Origin: Actinacidiphila paucisporea | GTDB lineage: Bacteria > Actinomycetota > Actinomycetes > Streptomycetales > Streptomycetaceae | Length of the DNA stretch: 64,000 nt | Direction of reading: 5' to 3' | NCBI RefSeq assembly: GCF_900142575.1 | Contig: NZ_FRBI01000002.1 | Location: forward strand, 310,001-374,000 | Shown here: positions 17,399-26,067 of the stretch, in pieces | How positions within the stretch are numbered: position 1 is the first letter of the stretch | Layout of the letters: each line of letters opens with the position of its first letter | Notes under the pieces: model-generated | Told to the model about the DNA's origin: nothing | Databases searched by the model: none | Seen by the model: the letters and a program-made list of their open reading frames with translations, nothing else | Made by a program: the position numbers and the translations under genes

Positions 17399-20300
17399 AT
17401 GCCCGACCAGACCGATTCCCAGCCCACCGCAGGCGAGACCCCCGCGGAAGCCGCTCCGGCCCGCCGCCGCCGCGCCGCCTCCCGCCCCGCCGGCCCGCCG
17501 GCCGGCGCGACCGCGGACGGCCCTGCCGCCGCGGACGACGCGGCCGAGGCCGCCCCGGCCAGGCGCCGTACGCGCAAGACCGCGGCGAGCACGGAAGAGC
17601 CCGCCGCGACCACCGACTCCGGTGACGCCCCCGAGGCCGCCGCACCGCGCCGCCGCGCGACCCGTAAGACCGCCGCGAGCACGGAAGCGCCCGCCTCGGA
17701 GGCCGCGACCTCCGAGGACGCGGCACCGCGCCGCCGCGCGACCCGCAAGGCCACCGCGCCCGCCGCCGCCGACGAGACTCCGGCGCCCGACGAGGCCTCG
17801 GCGCCCGCCCGCCGTCGCGCCACCCGCAAGGCGACCTCCCCGGCCGGTTCCCCCGCCGTCACGGAGGAGCCCGCCGCCGAGGCCGAGGAGACAGCGGCGC
17901 CCGCCCGGCGCCGTGCCACCCGCAAGGCGACCGCGCCCGCCGCGGAGGAGCCGGCCGCCGAGGCCGCCGCACCCGCGAGTGACGAGGCCGCCGGGTCCGA
18001 GGCCGCTCCGGCCCGTCCGCGGCGTCGTGCCACTCGTAAGGCGACGGCGCCTGCCGGTTCGCCCGCCGTCACGGAGGAGCCCGCCGCCGAGGTCGTGGCG
18101 CCCGCCGCGGTGGAGCAGCCCGCCGAGGCCGCCGAGCCCGCGGTCTCCGACGCGGCTCCGGCCCGTGCCCGGCGCCGTGCGACCCGTAAGGCGACCTCCC
18201 CGGCCGGTTCGCCCGCCGTCGCGGAGGAGCCCGCTGCCGAGGTCGCGGCGCCCGCCGCGGCGGAGCAGCCCGCCGAGCCCGCGGTCTCCGGCGAGGCCCC
18301 CACCCGTGCCCGGCGTCGTGCCACCCGCAAGGCGACCGCCCCGGCCGGTTCCCCCGCTGTCGCGGAGGAGCCCGCCGCGCAAGCCCCCGCCGCGCAAGCC
18401 CCCGCCCGTACGCAGCCGGCCGCGGCCCAAGCCCCCGCCGAGGAGGCCGCCCCCGCAGGGCGGGCCCGGCGGACGCGGAAGAAGGCGGCGCCCGCCGCGA
18501 CCTTCTCCGCACCCGGCGGTGACGGCTCCCGGCGCCTGAAGCCCGGCGCGCTGGCCCCCCAGCACGAAGGCGGCGCGGACGCGGACACCGCCGCGCCCGC
18601 GACCGAGTACACCGGCAGGGCGCTGCGTGACGGCGACGGCTGGGCCGTCGAGGTCGACGACGCCTACGAGATCCGCGGCTACGGCGCCACGCCCGAGGAC
18701 GCCGCCGCGCAGGCGGTGACCGCGCTGGCCGACGCCTTCGGCATCCCGGCGGAGTCGCTGACGCTCGACGTGCGGACCGAGGCGGCGCCCGCGCGCGGCC
18801 GCCGCCGGGTCGTGCAGCCGCCGACCGCGGTCTTCCAGCCGCCGGTCTTCGGCGCCCCCACCGCCGCGCCCGCGGCGGCCGAGGAGGCGGAGCCCGAAGC
18901 CGAGCCCGAGCCCGAGGCCGAGGAGCACGAGGGTGGCGGCCCGCGCCGCCGCCGTCGCCGCAGGGGCGGCGCCGCGGTGGAGGCCGAGCAGCCCGAGGCC
19001 GCGCAGAGCACCGAGACCGCCGAGGTCGAGGCCGAGGAGGCCGAGGACGGCGAGGGCGAGGACGGCGAGGACCGCCCGTCGTCCCGGCGCCGCCGTCGTG
19101 GTGGCCGCCGCCGTCGTCGCGGCGACTCCGCCGAGCACGACGAGAACGGGTCCGACCAGGACGAGGACGAGGACGAGTCGCAGGACGACGAGGCCGAGTC
19201 CGCTGACGAGCACGAGGACGACCACCCGCAGGGCGGCGGGGCCGGCGGCAGCACCAGCAGCCGCCGTCGCCGCCGTCGCCGTCGCCGTGGCGGCGACTCC
19301 GGCGCGGATGACTCGCACGGCGGCGACGTCGACGACCCGGAGCGTACGGTCGTCAAGGTCCGCGAGCCGCGGCAGAGCCCCGAACCGCTCGGTACCGGCG
19401 CCGACCAGGTGCAGTCCATCAAGGGCTCCACCCGTCTGGAGGCCAAGAAGCAGCGCCGCCGGGAGGGCCGCGAGCAGGGCCGCCGCCGGGTGCCGATCAT
19501 CACCGAGGCCGAGTTCCTGGCCCGCCGCGAGGCGGTCGAGCGCGTCATGGTGGTGCGGCAGAACGGCGAGCGCACCCAGATCGGCGTGCTGGAGGACAAC
19601 GTCCTCGTCGAGCACTACGTCAACAAGGAGCAGGCCACCTCCTACGTCGGCAACGTCTACCTGGGCAAGGTCCAGAACGTGCTGCCGTCCATGGAGGCCG
19701 CTTTCGTCGACATCGGCAAGGGCCGCAACGCGGTGCTCTACGCCGGTGAGGTCAACTTCGAGGCGCTCGGCCTGTCCGGCGGCCCCCGCCGCATCGAGTC
19801 CGCGCTCAAGTCCGGCCAGCCGGTGCTGGTCCAGGTCACCAAGGACCCGATCGGCCACAAGGGCGCCCGCCTCACCAGCCAGGTCAGCCTGCCCGGCCGC
19901 TACCTGGTCTACGTGCCCGAGGGCTCGATGACCGGCATCAGCCGCAAGCTGCCCGACACCGAGCGCGCCCGGCTCAAGACGATCCTGAAGAAGATCGTCC
20001 CCGAGGACGCCGGCGTCATCGTCCGCACCGCCGCGGAGGGCGCCAGCGAGGACGAGCTGCGCCGCGACGTCGAGCGCCTCCAGGCGCAGTGGGACGACAT
20101 CCAGCGCAAGGCGAAGAACGGCGGCGGCTCCAACGCGCCGACGCTCCTCTACGGTGAGCCCGACATGACCGTCCGGGTCGTCAGGGACATCTTCAACGAG
20201 GACTTCTCGAAGGTCATCGTCAGCGGCGACGAGGCCTGGAGCACCATCCACGAGTACGTCACCCACGTCGCACCCGACCTGGCCGACCGGCTGTCCCGCT

Positions 20301-21601
20301 GGACGTCGGAGGTGGACGTCTTCGCGACATACCGCATCGACGAGCAGCTGCTCAAGGCGCTGGACCGCAAGGTGTGGCTGCCGTCCGGCGGTTCGCTGGT
20401 GATCGACAAGACCGAGGCGATGGTCGTCGTCGACGTCAACACCGGCAAGTTCACCGGGCAGGGCGGCAACCTGGAGGAGACCGTCACCCGCAACAACCTG
20501 GAGGCGGCCGAGGAGATCGTCCGGCAGCTGCGGCTGCGGGACCTCGGCGGCATCGTGGTGGTCGACTTCATCGACATGGTCCTGGAGTCCAACCGCGACC
20601 TGGTCATGCGGCGGCTGCTGGAATGCCTCGGCCGGGACCGCACCAAGCACCAGGTGGCCGAGGTCACCTCGCTCGGCCTGGTCCAGATGACCCGCAAGCG
20701 GGTCGGCCAGGGCCTGCTCGAGTCCTTCTCCGAGACCTGCGTCCACTGCAACGGGCGCGGCGTCATCGTCCACATGGACCAGGCCACGACCATCGGCGGC
20801 GGCGGCGGCAAGCGCAAGCGGCGCGGCGCCAAGGGGCACGAGCACGTGGCCGACGTCGAGATCGAGGCGGAGGTCGAGACCGAGGCGGACGAGCTGCCCG
20901 AGCTGGAGCCGATCGAGGTCGGCGAGTCCGACCTCGTCCCGGCGGTCGGCGACCCCGAGGAGGAGTGGTTCGGCAGTGCCGCGGAGGCGGAGGCCGCCGC
21001 GAGCCCGTCCCGCGGCCGCAACCGGCGGCGGGGCGCGCGCAAGGCGACCGCGCCCGCCGGGGCGCCCGCCGCGGCGGCTGGGGAGGCCGACCAGGCCTTC
21101 GTCGTCGTCCCGGTGAGCGAGCCGGACGTCGAGCCGGTGGCAGTGCTGCCGCAGCCCGAGGGCTCCGCCGAGCCGCCGGCCCGCACGCGGCGCCGTGCGA
21201 CCCGCAAGGCCACGGCTCCCGCGGGTTCGCCCGCGGCGGCCGAGGACGCGGCCGTCGTGGTCGTCGCCGCCGAGGCGCCGGCCGCTCCGGCGGCCGCCGC
21301 CGAGCCCGAGCCGGAGGTCTCCACCGAGCCGCCGGTGCGCACGCGGCGCCGTGCGACCCGCAAGGTGACCGCCCCCGCGGGTTCGCCCGCGGCGGGCGAG
21401 GACACCGAGATCGTGGTGGCCGCGGTCGCGACGACCGCCCCCGAGTCCGCCCCCTCGGAGGCGGCCGAGGTCGAGGCCGAGCCGAAGAAGCGGGCGCCCC
21501 GCAAGGCCCCCGCCAAGAAGGCGGCGGCGGCCAAGAAGACGGCGGCTAAGAAGACGACGAAGAAGGCCGCGGCCAAGAAGGCCACGACCCCGGCGGAGTA
21601 G
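17399..21601 (+). CDS. rne: RNase E/G family endoribonuclease with long charged tails
   Basis: About 1400 residues if started at ATG 17399 (GGGAG 11 bases upstream); ATG 17378 and GTG 17297 are in frame too. The catalytic core is central: S1 domain (about 745-800), Mg-binding aspartates in VVDVNTG (about 1008-1012) and VVVDFIDM (about 1052-1057), and a zinc-link CVHC at 1114-1117. Residues 20-370 are repeats of RRRATRKATAPAGSPA plus acidic linkers, followed by a small folded-looking segment (about 402-460) and acidic/Arg-rich blocks. The C-tail repeats the same RRRATRK units and ends in AKK repeats like histone H1. It processes and degrades RNA; an internal core is known for Streptomyces RNase ES. 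Confidence 0.93.
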   Translation: MPDQTDSQPTAGETPAEAAPARRRRAASRPAGPPAGATADGPAAADDAAEAAPARRRTRKTAASTEEPAATTDSGDAPEAAAPRRRATRKTAASTEAPASEAATSEDAAPRRRATRKATAPAAADETPAPDEASAPARRRATRKATSPAGSPAVTEEPAAEAEETAAPARRRATRKATAPAAEEPAAEAAAPASDEAAGSEAAPARPRRRATRKATAPAGSPAVTEEPAAEVVAPAAVEQPAEAAEPAVSDAAPARARRRATRKATSPAGSPAVAEEPAAEVAAPAAAEQPAEPAVSGEAPTRARRRATRKATAPAGSPAVAEEPAAQAPAAQAPARTQPAAAQAPAEEAAPAGRARRTRKKAAPAATFSAPGGDGSRRLKPGALAPQHEGGADADTAAPATEYTGRALRDGDGWAVEVDDAYEIRGYGATPEDAAAQAVTALADAFGIPAESLTLDVRTEAAPARGRRRVVQPPTAVFQPPVFGAPTAAPAAAEEAEPEAEPEPEAEEHEGGGPRRRRRRRGGAAVEAEQPEAAQSTETAEVEAEEAEDGEGEDGEDRPSSRRRRRGGRRRRRGDSAEHDENGSDQDEDEDESQDDEAESADEHEDDHPQGGGAGGSTSSRRRRRRRRRGGDSGADDSHGGDVDDPERTVVKVREPRQSPEPLGTGADQVQSIKGSTRLEAKKQRRREGREQGRRRVPIITEAEFLARREAVERVMVVRQNGERTQIGVLEDNVLVEHYVNKEQATSYVGNVYLGKVQNVLPSMEAAFVDIGKGRNAVLYAGEVNFEALGLSGGPRRIESALKSGQPVLVQVTKDPIGHKGARLTSQVSLPGRYLVYVPEGSMTGISRKLPDTERARLKTILKKIVPEDAGVIVRTAAEGASEDELRRDVERLQAQWDDIQRKAKNGGGSNAPTLLYGEPDMTVRVVRDIFNEDFSKVIVSGDEAWSTIHEYVTHVAPDLADRLSRWTSEVDVFATYRIDEQLLKALDRKVWLPSGGSLVIDKTEAMVVVDVNTGKFTGQGGNLEETVTRNNLEAAEEIVRQLRLRDLGGIVVVDFIDMVLESNRDLVMRRLLECLGRDRTKHQVAEVTSLGLVQMTRKRVGQGLLESFSETCVHCNGRGVIVHMDQATTIGGGGGKRKRRGAKGHEHVADVEIEAEVETEADELPELEPIEVGESDLVPAVGDPEEEWFGSAAEAEAAASPSRGRNRRRGARKATAPAGAPAAAAGEADQAFVVVPVSEPDVEPVAVLPQPEGSAEPPARTRRRATRKATAPAGSPAAAEDAAVVVVAAEAPAAPAAAAEPEPEVSTEPPVRTRRRATRKVTAPAGSPAAGEDTEIVVAAVATTAPESAPSEAAEVEAEPKKRAPRKAPAKKAAAAKKTAAKKTTKKAAAKKATTPAE

Positions 21602-21694
21602 TCCCCGCCACCCCCGCCGCCCCGTGGGGCGCGCCCGACCCCGTTCGCACGGCGAGGCGCGCCCCGCGGGCGTGTCGGGGGACCCCCACGCCAA

Positions 21695-21861
21695 CGCGCA
21701 AGGGGGCGCCCCCCAGGGGCGCGGGGAACTGCGCGACCAGCCGTCGACCGGCCGCGGGTCGTCACCGGCCCGAAGGGGCTGTCCGATCTGTACCGGACCA
21801 CCGGCCGGTGGGTGGCTGAGCGCGCAGTTCCCCGCGCCCCTGGGGGGTACCCCTTTGCGCG
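21695..21861. repeat. Large intergenic inverted repeat with 41-base arms
   Basis: The arms 21695-21735 and 21821-21861 are reverse complements at 38 of 41 positions, with core GGGGCGCGGGGAACTGCGCG. The loop of about 85 bases itself contains a shorter GACCGGCC/GGCCGGT pairing. Repeats with this core are a recurrent intergenic element in Streptomyces chromosomes. It lies between rne and rplU and may end rne transcription. Confidence 0.85.
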
Positions 21862-21913
21862 GGGGAAGCGCCGTACGCGGCGAAGGGGTCGCGGGGGGCA
21901 ACCCCGAGGGGAT

Positions 21914-21942
21914 TTGACCGGGCCGGAGGCGCTACGTAAAGT
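21914..21942 (+). promoter_or_regulatory. Vegetative (HrdB-type) promoter for rplU-rpmA
   Basis: TTGACC (21914-21919) and TAAAGT (21937-21942) are separated by 17 bases, close to the consensus for the principal sigma factor. It gives a leader of about 120 bases before the rplU GTG. Confidence 0.75.
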
Positions 21943-21982
21943 TGAGCTTCGGCGTTTCTGCGCCATTCTCCTGAGCACGTTC

Positions 21983-22000
21983 CTCCCGGTCAGCCGGGAG
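21983..22000 (+). promoter_or_regulatory. Leader hairpin upstream of rplU
   Basis: CTCCCGG-TCAG-CCGGGAG forms a perfect 7-bp stem with a 4-base loop inside the predicted rplU leader. Ribosomal protein leaders are often sites of feedback control, so an L21-type autoregulatory role is possible but not shown. Confidence 0.45.
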
Positions 22001-22068
22001 AGGCCCCCCGCGTAAGACATGGGACGGCTGGCATCAGGGGTCCGAATCGAGCAGAGAGTGAGTTCAAC

Positions 22069-22392
22069 GTGTACGCGATCGTGCGTAGCGGTGGCCGCCA
22101 GCACAAGGTGGCCGTCGGCGACATCGTCGAGGTCGACAAGATTCCCACCGGCAAGGTCGGCGACGCCGTCGAGCTCTCGACGCTGCTCGTGGTGGACGGC
22201 GAAGCCGTCACCAGCGACCCGTGGGTGCTGGCCGGGATCAAGGTCGAGGCCGAGATCGTCGACCACCACAAGGGCCAGAAGATCGACATCCTGCGTTACA
22301 AGAACAAGACCGGTTACCGCCGTCGCCAGGGTCACCGCCAGCAGTACACGGCGCTGAAGATCACTGGCATCCCCGCTGCGGCTGCGAAGTAA
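22069..22392 (+). CDS. rplU: 50S ribosomal protein L21
   Basis: A 107-residue ribosomal protein with a GTG start. The N-terminus [17 protein letters not shown] and the C-terminal [17 protein letters not shown]-binding signature are diagnostic. L21 binds 23S rRNA in the large subunit. It is followed 14 bases later by rpmA; the rplU-rpmA-obg order is conserved across bacteria. It is transcribed from the promoter at 21914-21942. Confidence 0.98.
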   Translation: MYAIVRSGGRQHKVAVGDIVEVDKIPTGKVGDAVELSTLLVVDGEAVTSDPWVLAGIKVEAEIVDHHKGQKIDILRYKNKTGYRRRQGHRQQYTALKITGIPAAAAK

Positions 22393-22406
22393 GGGACTGA
22401 GGAGAG

Positions 22407-22661
22407 ATGGCACACAAGAAGGGCGCATCGTCCACCCGGAACGGTCGCGACTCCAACGCTCAGCGGCTCGGCGTGAAGCGCTTCGGCGGCCAGGTCGTCA
22501 ACGCCGGTGAGATCATCGTCCGCCAGCGCGGTACCCACTTCCACCCCGGCTCCGGCGTCGGCATCGGCAAGGACGACACGCTGTTCGCGCTGTCGGCCGG
22601 TGCGGTCGAGTTCGGCACGAGGCGCGGTCGTCGCGTCGTGAACATCGTTCCGGCTGCCTGA
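22407..22661 (+). CDS. rpmA: 50S ribosomal protein L27
   Basis: An 84-residue protein that begins [17 protein letters not shown], the typical L27 N-terminus reaching to the peptidyl-transferase centre. A GAGGAG ribosome-binding site lies just before the ATG. There is no Firmicutes-type N-terminal cleavage extension. A strong hairpin after the gene marks the end of the ribosomal-protein transcript. Confidence 0.98.
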   Translation: MAHKKGASSTRNGRDSNAQRLGVKRFGGQVVNAGEIIVRQRGTHFHPGSGVGIGKDDTLFALSAGAVEFGTRRGRRVVNIVPAA

Positions 22662-22681
22662 ACGGCACGCTGAGGACTCTT

Positions 22682-22730
22682 CCGAGGGCGGACTCGCTTC
22701 CCGGCACACGGGAAGCGGGGCCGCCCTCGG
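22682..22730 (+). terminator. Two-part stem terminator after rpmA
   Basis: The outer 10-bp stem CCGAGGGCGG/CCGCCCTCGG encloses a perfect 8-bp stem CGCTTCCC/GGGAAGCG. It sits 20 bases after rpmA and about 56 bases before the obg start, so it may terminate or attenuate into obg. Confidence 0.75.
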
Positions 22731-22786
22731 CGCGTTATGACTGCACGCGAATGCGCGCAGACCCGTATGTATCTGGAGGAAATGCC

Positions 22787-24229
22787 ATGACCACCTTCGT
22801 GGACCGCGTCGAATTGCATGTCGCCGCGGGTAACGGGGGCCACGGCTGCGCCTCCGTGCACCGGGAGAAGTTCAAGCCGCTGGGCGGCCCCGACGGCGGC
22901 AACGGCGGCCGCGGCGGCGATGTGGTCCTGGTGGTGGACCAGGACGTCACGACGCTGCTCGACTACCACCACAGCCCGCACCGCAAAGCCACCAACGGCA
23001 AGCCGGGGGAGGGCGGCAACCGGTCCGGCAAGGACGGTACGGACCTGGTGCTGCCGGTGCCGGACGGCACGGTCGTGATGGACGGGCATGGCAACGTGCT
23101 GGCCGACCTGGTCGGCCAGGGCACCACGTATGTCGCCGGGCAGGGTGGCCGCGGCGGCCTCGGCAACGCGGCGCTGGCCTCGGCCCGCCGCAAGGCGCCG
23201 GGTTTCGCGCTGCTCGGTGAGCCGGGTGTCGCGCGGGACGTGGTGCTCGAACTGAAGACGGTGGCGGACGTGGCGCTGGTGGGCTACCCCAGCGCCGGCA
23301 AGTCCTCGCTGATCTCGGTGCTCTCGGCGGCGAAGCCGAAGATCGCGGACTACCCGTTCACCACGCTGGTGCCGAACCTCGGCGTGGTGACCGCGGGCTC
23401 GACCGTCTACACGATCGCCGACGTGCCCGGACTGATCCCCGGCGCCAGCGAGGGGCGGGGTCTGGGCCTGGAGTTCCTGCGGCACGTGGAGCGCTGCTCG
23501 GTGCTCGTGCACGTCCTGGACACCGCGACGCTGGAGTCCGACCGTGACCCGGCCACCGACCTGGACGTGATCGAGGCGGAGCTGCGGGCGTACGGCGCCG
23601 GGCTGGAGGACCGGCCGCGGATCGTGGTGCTCAACAAGATCGACGTGCCCGACGGGCGCGACCTGGCCGAGATCATCAGGCCCGAGCTGGAGTCCCGCGG
23701 CTACCAGGTCTTCGAGGTCTCCGCGGTCTCCCACGAGGGCCTGAAGGAACTGTCGTACGCCCTCGCGAAGATCGTCGCCGACACGCGCGCGGCCCAGCCG
23801 GTCCAGGAGTCCACCCGGGTCGTCATCCGCCCGCAGGCCGTGGACGACGCGGGCTTCACGGTCACCGCCGAGGAGGACGACCTCTTCCGCGTGCGCGGCG
23901 AGAAGCCGGAGCGCTGGGTACGCCAGACCGACTTCACCAACGACGAGGCCGTCGGCTACCTCGCCGACCGCCTCAACCGCCTCGGCGTCGAGGCCGCACT
24001 CCTCAAGGCCGGCGCCAAGCCGGGCGACGGCGTCGCCATCGGCCCCGACGAGGACGCGGTCGTCTTCGACTGGGAGCCCACCATGGCCGCCGGCGCCGAA
24101 ATGCTCGGCCGCCGCGGCGAGGACCACCGTTTCGACGCCCCGCGCGCCGCCGTCACCCGCCGCCGCGACAAGCAGGCCGAACGCGATGACGCGGAGGCGG
24201 AGTACCGGGACTTCAACCCGTTCGAGTAG
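22787..24229 (+). CDS. obgE: GTPase Obg (ribosome-associated, CgtA)
   Basis: A 480-residue GTPase. The ATG at 22787 with GGAGGA six bases upstream was preferred to an in-frame ATG at 22751. The N-terminal Gly-rich Obg fold (for example [24 protein letters not shown]) is followed by the G domain with G1 GYPSAGKSS (about 165-173), G3 DVPG and G4 NKID. The C-terminal OCT region carries acidic and Arg-rich ends. Obg couples ribosome assembly to GTP and, in Streptomyces, to the onset of aerial growth. It ends at a strong 20-bp hairpin shared with the convergent GtrA gene. Confidence 0.97.
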   Translation: MTTFVDRVELHVAAGNGGHGCASVHREKFKPLGGPDGGNGGRGGDVVLVVDQDVTTLLDYHHSPHRKATNGKPGEGGNRSGKDGTDLVLPVPDGTVVMDGHGNVLADLVGQGTTYVAGQGGRGGLGNAALASARRKAPGFALLGEPGVARDVVLELKTVADVALVGYPSAGKSSLISVLSAAKPKIADYPFTTLVPNLGVVTAGSTVYTIADVPGLIPGASEGRGLGLEFLRHVERCSVLVHVLDTATLESDRDPATDLDVIEAELRAYGAGLEDRPRIVVLNKIDVPDGRDLAEIIRPELESRGYQVFEVSAVSHEGLKELSYALAKIVADTRAAQPVQESTRVVIRPQAVDDAGFTVTAEEDDLFRVRGEKPERWVRQTDFTNDEAVGYLADRLNRLGVEAALLKAGAKPGDGVAIGPDEDAVVFDWEPTMAAGAEMLGRRGEDHRFDAPRAAVTRRRDKQAERDDAEAEYRDFNPFE

Positions 24230-24278
24230 CCGTGCCGGCCTCGCGGCGCACCGGTTCCCGGACGGAAACTCGTTCCGG

Positions 24279-24321
24279 CAGATCGAGGCCCCCTGGACGC
24301 GGTCCAGGGGGCCTCGATCTG
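24279..24321. terminator. Bidirectional terminator between obg and gtrA-like gene
   Basis: A perfect 20-bp stem, 24279-24298 with 24302-24321, and a 3-base GCG loop between convergent genes. The core is GAGGCCCCCTGG/CCAGGGGGCCTC. Confidence 0.85.
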
Positions 24322-24337
24322 TGCTCCGGCTATCGGG

Positions 24338-24751
24338 TCAGAACACCGTGGCCGGTGGGGTGTCCTTGGTCAGGATGCGGCGGGAGAGGAGGTACGTGAA
24401 GGGGATCGCCGCCGCCGCGGCGACCAGCGGGGCGATCTTGTCGTTCATGTGGGCCCACTCCACGAAGGCGTAGACGCCGATGCTGGTCACCACGTAGTTC
24501 GTGACGTTCGTCAGCGGGAAGAGGAAGAACTTCCTCCACGTCGGCCGGGTGCGATAAGTGAAGTACGTGTTGAGGAAGAACGAGCCGATCATGCTCAGCA
24601 CGAACGCCATTGAGTACGCGGCGAAGTACGGCATCACCGGATGCAGCGCCAGATAGAAGCCGTAGAAGGTCGCGGTGTTGACACCGCCGACCAGCGCGAA
24701 GCGGACGATCTGCAGCAGTTGCGGCGAGAGCTTGGGCATCGTGGCGCTCAC
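24338..24751 (-). CDS. GtrA-family membrane protein (lipid-linked sugar translocation)
   Basis: A 137-residue protein with four membrane helices, starting with GTG at 24751 that overlaps the stop of the upstream glycosyltransferase (GTGA). It has the GtrA pattern: FALVGGVNTATFYGFYLAL near the start and FLNTYFTYR in the middle. GtrA proteins are proposed flippases for polyprenyl-phosphate sugars and are coupled to a GtrB-like transferase, which is encoded immediately upstream here. It probably serves side-chain glycosylation of a wall polymer. Confidence 0.88.
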   Translation of the reverse strand: MSATMPKLSPQLLQIVRFALVGGVNTATFYGFYLALHPVMPYFAAYSMAFVLSMIGSFFLNTYFTYRTRPTWRKFFLFPLTNVTNYVVTSIGVYAFVEWAHMNDKIAPLVAAAAAIPFTYLLSRRILTKDTPPATVF

Positions 24752-25776
24752 CGGATCTCCGACCGGTCCCGCTTCTCGGACGGGACTCGTTTCTCGGACG
24801 GGACCCGCTCCTCGGTGGCGGGCGCCCCGGCCTGGTCGCCGACGCGGAAGGCGCGCGGCGCGTTCGTCTCCTTGACCAGGAAGTGCGGGCGGCGCTTCGT
24901 CTCGTAGTAGATGCGGCCGATGTACTCGCCGATCAGCCCGAGCATCATCATCTGCAGCCCGCCGAGGCCGGTGACGGTGACGAGCAGCGTCACGTAACCC
25001 GGCGCGGTGGGCCCCTGGATGATCGCCTGGACGGTGATCACCGCCGCGTAGACCCCCGCGAGAGCGGCAAGGCCGAGGCCGGCGTAGATCGCCAGTCGCA
25101 GCGGGCGGTTGTTGAACGAGATCAGCCCGTCCATGCCGTAGTTGATCAGCGCCCCGAAGCGCCACTTCGTCTCGCCGGCCTCGCGGGCGGCGTTGCGGTA
25201 GTCGAAGGTGACGGTGTCGAAGCCGATCCAGGAGAACAGGCCCTTGGAGAAGCGGTTGTACTCCGGCATGGACAGCAGTGCGTCCACCGCCGGGCGCGAC
25301 AGCAGCCGGAAGTCGCCGACGCCGTCGGTCAGTTCGACGTCGACCCACTTGTTGATCATGCGGTAGTACAGCCGGCTGACGGCCGAGCGCATCTTCTTGT
25401 CGCCCTCGCGGCTGCGCCGCGCGATGACCTGGTCGTGGCCGAGGTGGTACAGCTCCAGCATCCGGGAGATCAGCTCCGGCGGGTGCTGGAGGTCCGCGTC
25501 CATCAGGACGACCGCGTCGCCGGTGGCCTCGCGCAGGCCGGCCAGCATGCCGGCCTCCTTGCCGAAATTCCGGCTGAAGGAGACATAACGGGTGCTGCCG
25601 GGGTTGTTCTTGGCGAGCCCGCGGAGCCGTTCGAGCGTCTCGTCCCTGCTGCCGTCATCGACGTAGCACAGCTCGTAGTCGATGGCGAGCGTGTCCAGGG
25701 TCTCCCTGATCCGCAGGTCGAAGAGGTCGATGACGGCTTCTTCGTTGTAGCAGGGAACTACGATCGACAGTCGCAT
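24748..25776 (-). CDS. GtrB-like polyprenyl-phosphate glycosyltransferase (GT2)
   Basis: About 342 residues. ATG 25776 with GGAAAG eight bases upstream was preferred to the GTG at 25785. The GT2 domain shows VPCYNEE, YVDDGS and DADLQHPPE (DxD-like metal site), followed by two C-terminal membrane helices (about 235-300) as in GtrB/DPM1-type enzymes that load hexose onto polyprenyl phosphate on the cytoplasmic face. The tail holds repeated RVPSEK units. It is coupled to the GtrA-like gene by a 4-base overlap. The sugar is unknown. Confidence 0.9.
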   Translation of the reverse strand: MRLSIVVPCYNEEAVIDLFDLRIRETLDTLAIDYELCYVDDGSRDETLERLRGLAKNNPGSTRYVSFSRNFGKEAGMLAGLREATGDAVVLMDADLQHPPELISRMLELYHLGHDQVIARRSREGDKKMRSAVSRLYYRMINKWVDVELTDGVGDFRLLSRPAVDALLSMPEYNRFSKGLFSWIGFDTVTFDYRNAAREAGETKWRFGALINYGMDGLISFNNRPLRLAIYAGLGLAALAGVYAAVITVQAIIQGPTAPGYVTLLVTVTGLGGLQMMMLGLIGEYIGRIYYETKRRPHFLVKETNAPRAFRVGDQAGAPATEERVPSEKRVPSEKRDRSEIR

Positions 25777-25943
25777 GGAGATCACTTTCCGCGCCGCATG
25801 TAGGTGGGGGGATGTGGCGGCACCCTCCGCCGCACGCTCTGCGGTCAGCCTAGGGTGCGAAATCCTGCACTTCGAGGTTTTACGTGCGTCGGTCGGGAGT
25901 GTTCAGTGGGGAGACCCGGTGGGTAAAGTGGGCGTTCACCCGA

Positions 25944-25973
25944 GTGACAGCTTACTAAAGCGACAAATAGTAT
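25944..25973 (+). promoter_or_regulatory. Possible promoter for the orphan GT2 gene
   Basis: GTGACA (25944-25949) and TAGTAT (25968-25973) are 18 bases apart in an unusually AT-rich stretch of the 291-base divergent gap 25777-26067. The gene start at 26068 follows about 90 bases later. Confidence 0.45.
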
Positions 25974-26067
25974 CTTGTACTCGATGGTGATCACCACGGT
26001 CGGCCCGAAGGCGGCGACCCGTGACAGCCGCCCGTCCGCCCGCTCAGGCAGAAGCGAGGATCGACCG

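Larger units (their letters stand above)
21602..22068. other. rne-rplU intergenic region
   Basis: A 467-base gap without a gene. It holds, in order, a short CGCCCC/GGGGCG hairpin just after rne, a large inverted repeat (21695-21861), a strong vegetative-type promoter (21914-21942) and a leader hairpin (21983-22000) before rplU. Confidence 0.85.

Noticed and set aside
14204-21901. A single 2565-residue minus-strand protein
   Set aside because: Only the last 164 codons resemble a real protein. The rest is antisense to RNase E and its neighbours, kept open by the high GC content.
21624-21917. Small gene in the rne-rplU gap
   Set aside because: The frame lies on the inverted repeat, has no ribosome-binding site and shows no protein-like composition.
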